Position numbers and translations under genes: made by a program
Source: Papaver somniferum
Lineage: Eukaryota > Streptophyta > Magnoliopsida > Ranunculales > Papaveraceae
Direction of reading: 5' to 3'
Assembly (NCBI RefSeq): GCF_003573695.1
Contig: NC_039361.1
Span: 85,020,149 to 85,084,148, forward strand
DNA length: 64,000 bases
The notes under the pieces: model-generated
What the model saw: only the letters and a program-made list of their open reading frames with translations
Told to the model about the DNA's origin: nothing
Database searches by the model: none
Shown: piece after piece, positions 57,796 to 64,000 of the stretch
Layout: each line of letters begins with the position of its first letter
Position numbering within the stretch: position 1 is the stretch's first letter

Positions 57796-58310
57796 AATCA
57801 CTCTAATTCACCCTAGCATTGGTAACAACTTGAATCGTGAGCCCCAACAAATCACTTAGAAACATATTTAAAAAGAAAACAACATCAAAGAAGAAGTGAA
57901 AAGGACTCAACGAGATATGGTGAAACTATCATGTTATTCCTAACAACTGAGCTCTGTGCTTTTATGAATAGACTCTTTAGATGTTGCCATCTAATCAGTT
58001 TGGTTCCTCAACTCCTACAACCAAAATGCTTCCATCCACTTAGATTAGTTAGTGCAATCCTCAATAGGCATAAATTTCTAGGTTCTGGAGTTTATTTATT
58101 CATACTGCAACTAAAAAGTTCTCCCATACCCCCAAACTTAATCTAACATGTCCTCAAGTTCTAAAGATAAAATTAAAGCATGAACAAGGAGAAACTGTTA
58201 ACATTTGAAGAAAAGAGTTAAGGAAAGATATTACCGTGTTGCATGAGATTGGGTTACCTCCCAAGAAGTGCTAAGTTTAAAGTCCTCATCCAGGCATTGG
58301 AAAGTATTAG

Positions 58311-58502
58311 TCAACTCGAACCGTATAACAGTAGCCGAAATAAATGTGGGTCTTCAAAACCAAATAGAGCTGACCAAAGGAAACCGCAGTAAACCAAGAA
58401 AATGAACAAGAATAGCATGCCCTTACCTAGTTTCCTGATTAAGAAATTTATATCTAATTGTGGTTCAGGTTCTATGAAAGGGTCTACATAGAAAATTTTC
58501 AT
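58311..58502 (-). CDS. Small single-pass membrane protein ORF (env position)
   Basis: The 63-codon frame begins MKIFYVDPFIEPEPQLDINF and has one hydrophobic segment (GMLFLFIFLVYCGFLWSALF) and a short tail, GFEDPHLFRLLLYGSS. It lies between the gag-position ORF and the PPT, where an envelope-like gene would be in larger elements. The predicted peptide is the same in the second monomer (63687-63878). Function unknown; a membrane role follows only from hydrophobicity. Equal copies in a young duplication do not prove selection. Confidence 0.4.
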   Translation of the reverse strand: MKIFYVDPFIEPEPQLDINFLIRKLGKGMLFLFIFLVYCGFLWSALFGFEDPHLFRLLLYGSS

Positions 58503-58745
58503 TGGCTGCGTTTCTTCATAGGTGGGATCCGAATCATTAGGTCCTAGAGTCTGGAAAAACTCAAATATGATCTTAGAGGCAGAGATATCAAGTCCTAAGT
58601 GGGGACTTTCTGAGAGTTAAAGGTAAGGCACTAGGAAGGTGATAATCACCCCCAAACTTAGAGTTTTCAGTGTCTCTAGATAGACTAGTCATAATCTCCC
58701 TAATTTCTAGATCATCAGATTCTTGAAAATGGTCAATTGATTCTT

Positions 58746-59746
58746 CTAAGTTTTATCAGGTAGTGCATCTTTAATCATCTCTACGGGTCTATGTTCTTCA
58801 TTTAAGATTATTGTTTCTAAGTCGATAGACTCCAAAACAGCATTTTCAGAATAAACCCGTTCCTCTAAACCACTATCGGCTTCGTAATCAAAAGGAAATA
58901 CTACATCGTCTAAAACGGTGGTATTCCTAATCAAATCCTCGTCCTCTTGAATAGGTGAATAATCATAAAAATTATTTGGATTTGAAGTAGAAATAATATC
59001 ACTATAAACCTCAATTGGATTACTAGATTCCTGATCACTATGCCTACATATTTCAGATTCTTCATCACTACTATCCTCATCATCATAATAGTACGAAGAT
59101 GATTGAACCTTATCTAAATAAGTAGTGTTACCAATTATAACCTCGTTATCTTGATTATGTGAAAAACTATCTTCATTCTCAAGGGTATTATTGGATACAC
59201 TATATTGGCAATTCAAGTTATTTCGAGCAATACTTTCGTTCGTCTCTAACTCAAGTCTACGTGTCGACTCAGCTATCCTCTCAAGGGTATCTTCCAAAGA
59301 AAATTCCTTTAGTGTAGGATCTAAGTTTTGAGTTAATCTATTGAGGATATCTTCTACAGATTCAGTTGTTGTTGCAGTTCTTTCGTCCATAACTACGTTA
59401 TTCACCTCATCTAATTTATACATCGATTCAGCTAACTGACGTGATGACTCAGCTAAATCCTGAGAGTCTCTCCTAGAGAAGGAATAAGAACTGAAGTATC
59501 ATAATAAGGACTACTTTTCAATATTTTGATTGTATCCTCTAGAGACGAAGAACTAGTACTATAATCTTCTTGCTCGTATGACTGATGCACGTGTGGATAG
59601 TAATTGGGCTTACCATGGTACGACCCATAACCTTCAAAAGGTTGTCGTTCCCAACCATTATTCACACTATGGTCATAATAATGTCCATATTGTTCAGTTG
59701 GATAATTATATTCATTCTGATGGCTATTATAATACCAGTTTGACAT
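58746..59746 (-). pseudogene. Gag-position acidic protein of the Athila-like element, one frameshift
   Basis: The start is MSNWYYNSHQNEYNYPTEQY at 59746, a Tyr/Asn/His-rich segment, then SSSSLEDTIKILKSS. A frameshift near 59455-59465 joins it to the 225-codon frame 59423-58746, which runs through MYKLDEVNNVV, VEDILNRLTQNLDPTLKEF, TLERIAESTRRLELETNES and a long Asp/Glu/Ser-rich tail. The coiled-coil-like ESTRRLELET and LEDT words resemble the C-terminal part of Athila gag proteins, but the capsid core is missing. It may be the only substantial protein of this element. Confidence 0.55.
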
Positions 59747-59759
59747 TTTAAGTACAAGA

Positions 59760-60827
59760 GAATTCTAAACAAGCACAAAGAAGGCTGACTCGACCACGAC
59801 AAGCCTATTTTATCTAGCAAACAAAAAGCATGATGGCTCCCTTAGATTTTTTCTAGACTAGATTCTATCTCTCGAAGGGGAATTCGTTACAGTTTGAGAA
59901 AACCCCTCTGGAATCAATCCGAGTCAAAGTAAGTTGAATTGAGGCGAGGTAAGCTCAGTGGAGCTTTGATACCCAAGGCCTCACCGCTATCACAAGGCGG
60001 CGCAGTCACGCATTCAACTCACAGAAACCATTATGAACTTCAAGGTGTGCTTAAGAAAGTAACCAATATACTTCGAAAAAATTTCCTAATAAGCGCGTTA
60101 CCCTATCGGTCTCGTTCTAGTCAAGTTTTAAGCTTGGGTTCGTGTTAGGTTTCGTTTTCCTAAGGCGCGCAAGAAGGAAATGGTGATGAAATCTGAATCC
60201 TTATCTTGATTTGGCCAGGCCTTGCCCTTTACTAGGAAATTAAAAACAGTCCAAATTCGTCCTCAATCAATGAATCACGTTAAGGAATACAGTAACTCGC
60301 TTACAGGAGATTCGCGAGTGTTTCGATGGACTTACCTCCCGTACCAGACGGGGGATGAACCGTTGAAGTCGACTCGGGCCACGACTCCTATGTCATGTAC
60401 GAACCCGAGGGGCCGAGACGATATCGTAATCGCCGTCCTTCCCTGCACACAGTTTATATAATAATTTATTTTTTTTAATAATACCCTTCTGTAGGGTTAA
60501 AAAAAATAAAAAAAAAAATGTCCAAAAGTCCAGAATAAAGTCCAAATAAAAAGTCCAAAAATTATGAAAAATAAAGCCTATTTACAAATTCTAAAAAAAA
60601 TGAATAAAAGCTATATACAAAAAATAATAATAATAAAAAAAAATTAAATCCTAAAAAAAAATTATGTCTTTTTTTTTCTTCTCTTTTAGCTTTTAGCTTT
60701 AAGCTTTTTGTTCCCAAGTCCTTAGTATTCCACTTCGAACCTGTAAATCAAAGACACAAAAAAGAAACGTAAAAAGGAACAAATAATAGTAAAAAAAAAA
60801 ACCTAAAAACAAATCTATAAACAAGTC
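59760..60827 (-). other. Leader of the Athila-like element
   Basis: This non-coding stretch lies between the PBS and the first ORF, including an A-rich block at 60470-60680. ORFs at 59939-60148 and 60222-60461 (plus strand) are antisense and unrecognised. Confidence 0.55.
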
Positions 60828-60846
60828 CGCGTCGGCGGCGCCATTT
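60828..60846 (-). promoter_or_regulatory. Primer binding site of the Athila-like element
   Basis: The minus strand reads AAATGGCGCCGCCGACGCG next to the LTR edge at 60847, as at 40341 (plus) and 10700-10720 (minus). Confidence 0.75.
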
Positions 60847-62388
60847 TGTTGTAGTATTTCGATTGCGGTAAATAAGAGTTCGTTGCTCGGACTTGAAAAG
60901 ATTTAAAAACAAAATTATATACAAAATTGGTCACTGGATCAAGAGATACTAGGACTCAGGATTCCACCAATTCTTATACTCATGCGAATCAACTATTAAT
61001 TCTAGACAATTATAGCTTATAATGATAACAAATATCGACTCTTTTCTTTGCGAAAAATAGATTTTGTAGAGTATTAGATGTAAATTATAAGCATGATGCA
61101 TCAAGAATCTCATGGATTAAGCATACATCATCAGACAAAATCACAAATTATTCATAAAAATCAATAAAAAGAATTACTCATAATAGTGCAAATAGTCATA
61201 AAAGAATTAAATAAAAATTACTCATGCATAAAGAATGGTTTCTTCCATCATCCCAGTATTGGGGTTTAGCTATTCATATTAATCATACACTCAAAATATT
61301 AATTCAAAGATCAAAGTGTGATCAAAAGAGTCAAAAGTTATAAAACAGTGGTTCTGTGACCCACAAAATACGTCCAGAAAGAAACGATACCAGGGAACTG
61401 CAGTAAAGTAACGACACTCCGCTGCTGCTGTTGACGCTGCGGAAAATAAGACTGTTGTGCGCAGTCTGTTCTTCGTGTTCTTCAAGGTCCTCTAATGGCA
61501 GCAGCAGCAGCAGGTGGGAATTGTTGTTAATCCTTCTTCTTCGCTCCTCTGCATCCCAAACCTTCCCCAAACTCTTGATAACCCCTATATGACTCGAAAC
61601 AATCTATATATACTTAAACAGGTCCAGTAAATCTTCCCCAAAATTCTCCTTTTCTCTCCACAGCAAGTTACGTATATTTCCTCTCTTTCTTCTTTTTACG
61701 CGTCCACTAAGCTATTCCCTTGCCACAAAACTCTCTAATGACTTGAAGAAGACCAAGTGCAAGTATAGTTAGCGTGAAAATCTCCCAGAAATTCCTCACA
61801 AAATCATTGAACTCAATCAGCAGCGCACGTGTCCTGTTGAACTTCGATTCAATTTTTCCGGCATTCCAGACCAATTCTTTGCGTCCAATAGATTGTACTA
61901 GGCCTGTTTAGTCATGAGAAATCCAGCCCAATGGTTTCCAGTGTTTTAATCTCCCTAAAATTCCCAAAGAATCGAACTCTAAATCTGCCAGTGAAACTTC
62001 ATCTTTTCCCGCCAAAATTCTAAGTTTGAAATGTGAAGAAGAAAGGGGGCGCCCCTATCCAGAGTAGGGGTGCCTTTAGCATCTGACTTGGGTACCCTGA
62101 GGTGGCCCTTATCCAAAACGCGGGTGCTAAAATCGCTTTCTCAGGGATGTTTTCAACACTTTTTCAGGGTTCCTCCGGGGTATTTCTGGGGTGCTTCCAG
62201 TACACTTCTGGGACGCTTCCGGAATGTTATCTACGGAGGTCCAAATGCCGTATTTTTAGCCAATTTTGCCGCAAAGCCTTATTTTTCCAAAAACACCTAC
62301 AAATAAATAAAATAATCAAATAAGTAGAAATTCGAGCACTAACAATATATACAATTAAGCTATATTAGACACATAAATGCGTCTATCA
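60847..62388 (-). mobile_element. Athila-like LTR, shared middle copy
   Basis: This 1542 bp LTR is bounded by the PBS side of one unit on the left and the PPT side of the next unit on the right. That is impossible for a simple single insertion and shows the units are in tandem. Confidence 0.9.
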
Positions 62389-62390
62389 AA

Positions 62391-64000
62391 TACCCCCAAA
62401 CTTATTATTTGCTAGTCCCGAGCAAATCAAAACTACAAAATAAAATCCTAAATCACTGTCGCAGGCATCGTCGATTGCATTTTGCGTATGCAATAAGCCT
62501 TTAAACCCCTAGGTGTCCCTAGTGGCGAGTTATAGTCTCGGGAGGGCTTACAGAGATATACCCATAAAACCTGTACTCCAGACCTTAGCTATCTACGCAG
62601 AACCTTGGAAGGCACTAAAGAATCTCCTTGGTTGGCATACTTATTGACTACAGGAAGAAGTACCCTGATGCGAAATTCCAATTGATGTACACGAGTTTGC
62701 ACTCAAGCATACTAAAATTCATATAAAGTGACAGAGCTCTACTAAGATAGTCGCACTATGGACATCAATATTCGGAGTCAAAACTAATCACATGGATAAT
62801 CGAGAAGATGGATATAGAAAAACATAGATGGTTTTGATGTTACTAAGTGAACGGTGTTTCCCATATCTGTCTGAAGGCCTCCGCAAAAATGAACCTATCC
62901 TAATGGATTGAGATACTAGTCTGACTAATATCAACACACTGACATATACAAGGGTACCAGTGGTCGATAACCTAACTCTAGGTCAACACAACTGGCATAT
63001 ACAAGGGTACCAGTGGTCGACTTTATTGAATTTATTCCTTTTGGTCAAATGGTCTGGTCTCAATTTTTTTTCTTTTTTTTTTCTTTTTTTTTTCTTTTTT
63101 TGTATAATTTTTTTTTCTGTTTTTTTTTATAACTTTTTTTTTTTTCAATTTTTTTTTCATGGTATCTCAATCACTCTAATTCACCCTAGCATTGGTAACA
63201 ACTTGAATCGTGAGCCCCACAAATCACTTAGAAACATATTTAAAAAGAAAACAACATCAAAAAGAAGTGAAAAGGACTCAACGAGATATGGTGAAACTAT
63301 CATGTTATTCCTAACAACTGAGCTCTGTGCTTTTATGAATAGACTCTTTAGATGTTGCCATCTAATCAGTTTGGTTCCTCAACTCCTACAACCAAAATGC
63401 TTCCATCCACTTAGATTAGTTAGTGCAATCCTCAATAGGCATAAATTTCTAGGTTCTGGAGTTTATTTATTCATACTGCAACTAAAAAGTTTCTCCCATA
63501 CCCCCAAACTTAAATCTAACATTGTCCTCAAGTTCTAAAGATAAAATTAAAAGCATGAACAAGGAGAAACTGTTACCATTTGAAGAAAAAGAGTTAAGGA
63601 AAGATATTACCGTGTTGCATGAGATTGGGTTACCTCCCAAGAAGTGCTAAGTTTAAAGTCCTCAGCCAGACATTGGAAAGTATTAGTCAACTCGAACCGT
63701 ATAACAGTAGCCGAAATAAATGTGGGTCTTCAAAACCAAATAGAGCTGACCAAAGGAAACCGCAGTAAACCAAGAAAATGAACAAGAATAGCATGCCCTT
63801 ACCTAGTTTCCTGATTAAGAAATTTATATCTAATTGTGGTTCAGGTTCTATGAAAGGGTCTACATAGAAAATTTTCATTGGCTGCGTTTCTTCATAGGTG
63901 GGATCCGAATCATTAGGTCCTAGAGTCTGGAAAAACTCAAATATGATCTTAGAGGCAGAGATATCAAGTCCTAAGTGAAGGGACTTTCTGAGAGTTAAAG
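62391..64000 (-). mobile_element. Second internal copy of the Athila-like element (runs out of window)
   Basis: This is a near-copy of 57015-58620, including the PPT (62391-62404), the poly-T tract, a second PPT-like word (63499-63512) and the small membrane ORF. The gag-position ORF would lie beyond 64000. Confidence 0.9.
63687..63878 (-). CDS. Small single-pass membrane protein ORF, second monomer copy
   Basis: The predicted 63-residue product is the same as that of 58311-58502: MKIFYVDPF start, one hydrophobic segment, LFRLLLYGSS end. Surrounding non-coding sequence differs by several small indels (for example near 63535 and 63975). See the first copy for interpretation. Confidence 0.4.
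   Translation of the reverse strand: MKIFYVDPFIEPEPQLDINFLIRKLGKGMLFLFIFLVYCGFLWSALFGFEDPHLFRLLLYGSS

Larger units (their letters stand above)
55484..64000 (-). mobile_element. Tandem array of a non-autonomous Athila-like LTR element
   Basis: The order is LTR (55484-57014), PPT and internal (57015-60846), LTR (60847-62388), then PPT and internal again (62389 to the window end). Neighbouring units share one LTR; the monomer is about 5363 bp. The two LTRs and the two internal copies differ only by scattered substitutions and small indels (for example cag-repeat length at 56129 versus 61498). No gag core, protease or RT is present, only an acidic gag-position protein and a small membrane ORF. 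Confidence 0.85.

Noticed and set aside
57589..57816. Phe-rich ORF and the opposite Lys-rich ORF (also 62960-63538)
   Set aside because: They span poly-T tracts whose lengths differ between monomers; no conserved protein.

Overview
The window is nuclear DNA of a flowering plant, almost entirely nested transposable elements. I see no intact host gene and no rRNA or tRNA gene. Plant-specific Ty3/gypsy (Athila type), Ty1/copia (SIRE/Sirevirus type, initiator tRNA-Met primer site), Tat-like gag/protease fragments and PIF/Harbinger ORF1 remnants point to a eudicot with a large, repeat-rich genome. A poppy-like (Ranunculales) source is only a guess.

Layout. 1-3566: part of a SIRE-type copia element on the minus strand (gag, PBS, 2.45 kb LTR). 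It is inserted in the reverse transcriptase of a minus-strand Athila element that occupies 3567-12218 (RT/protease, gag, PBS, 1.5 kb LTR). That Athila element is also split by a 3.34 kb solo LTR (4742-8083, perfect 5 bp TSD ctagg) of a family I call T1. 12219-14640: a PIF/Harbinger-like remnant with an ORF1 (Myb/SANT-like) gene and about ten short hairpins built on AATCGG/CCGATT. 14641-16003, 33603-35523 and 48241-48595 look like one older locus (locus X) with TTACACAT...ATGTGTAA hairpin repeats and exon-like gene fragments. It was split by two LTR elements.

The first, T2 (16004-33602, minus), has gag and protease remnants but no RT. A SIRE-type element with two LTRs and a large internal deletion (16466-25073) sits inside one of its LTRs. 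The second, T1 (35529-48235, plus, perfect TSD ggatg), has 3.2-3.5 kb LTRs largely made of two satellite arrays. Its 6 kb internal region has no recognisable gag or pol and carries a deleted Athila-type element (38823-40777).

48600-51488 is a truncated relative (T3: gag plus a 1.57 kb LTR without satellites). 51489-52990 is a second Harbinger ORF1 remnant flanked by direct repeats. 53000-54945 is non-coding and unassigned. 54949-55483 is a plus-strand protease fragment of the T1/T2/T3 lineage. 55484 to the window end is a tandem array of a non-autonomous Athila-like element, LTR-internal-LTR-internal, with a monomer of about 5.36 kb.

The genes do not form a host pathway; they are parts of mobile elements at different stages of decay. 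The most unusual features are the satellite-bearing LTR family T1 and its satellite-free relative, the two hairpin-repeat loci, the shared-LTR tandem array with a small conserved membrane-protein ORF, and an inverted repeat with a base-pair-preserving change next to the LTR TATA box.
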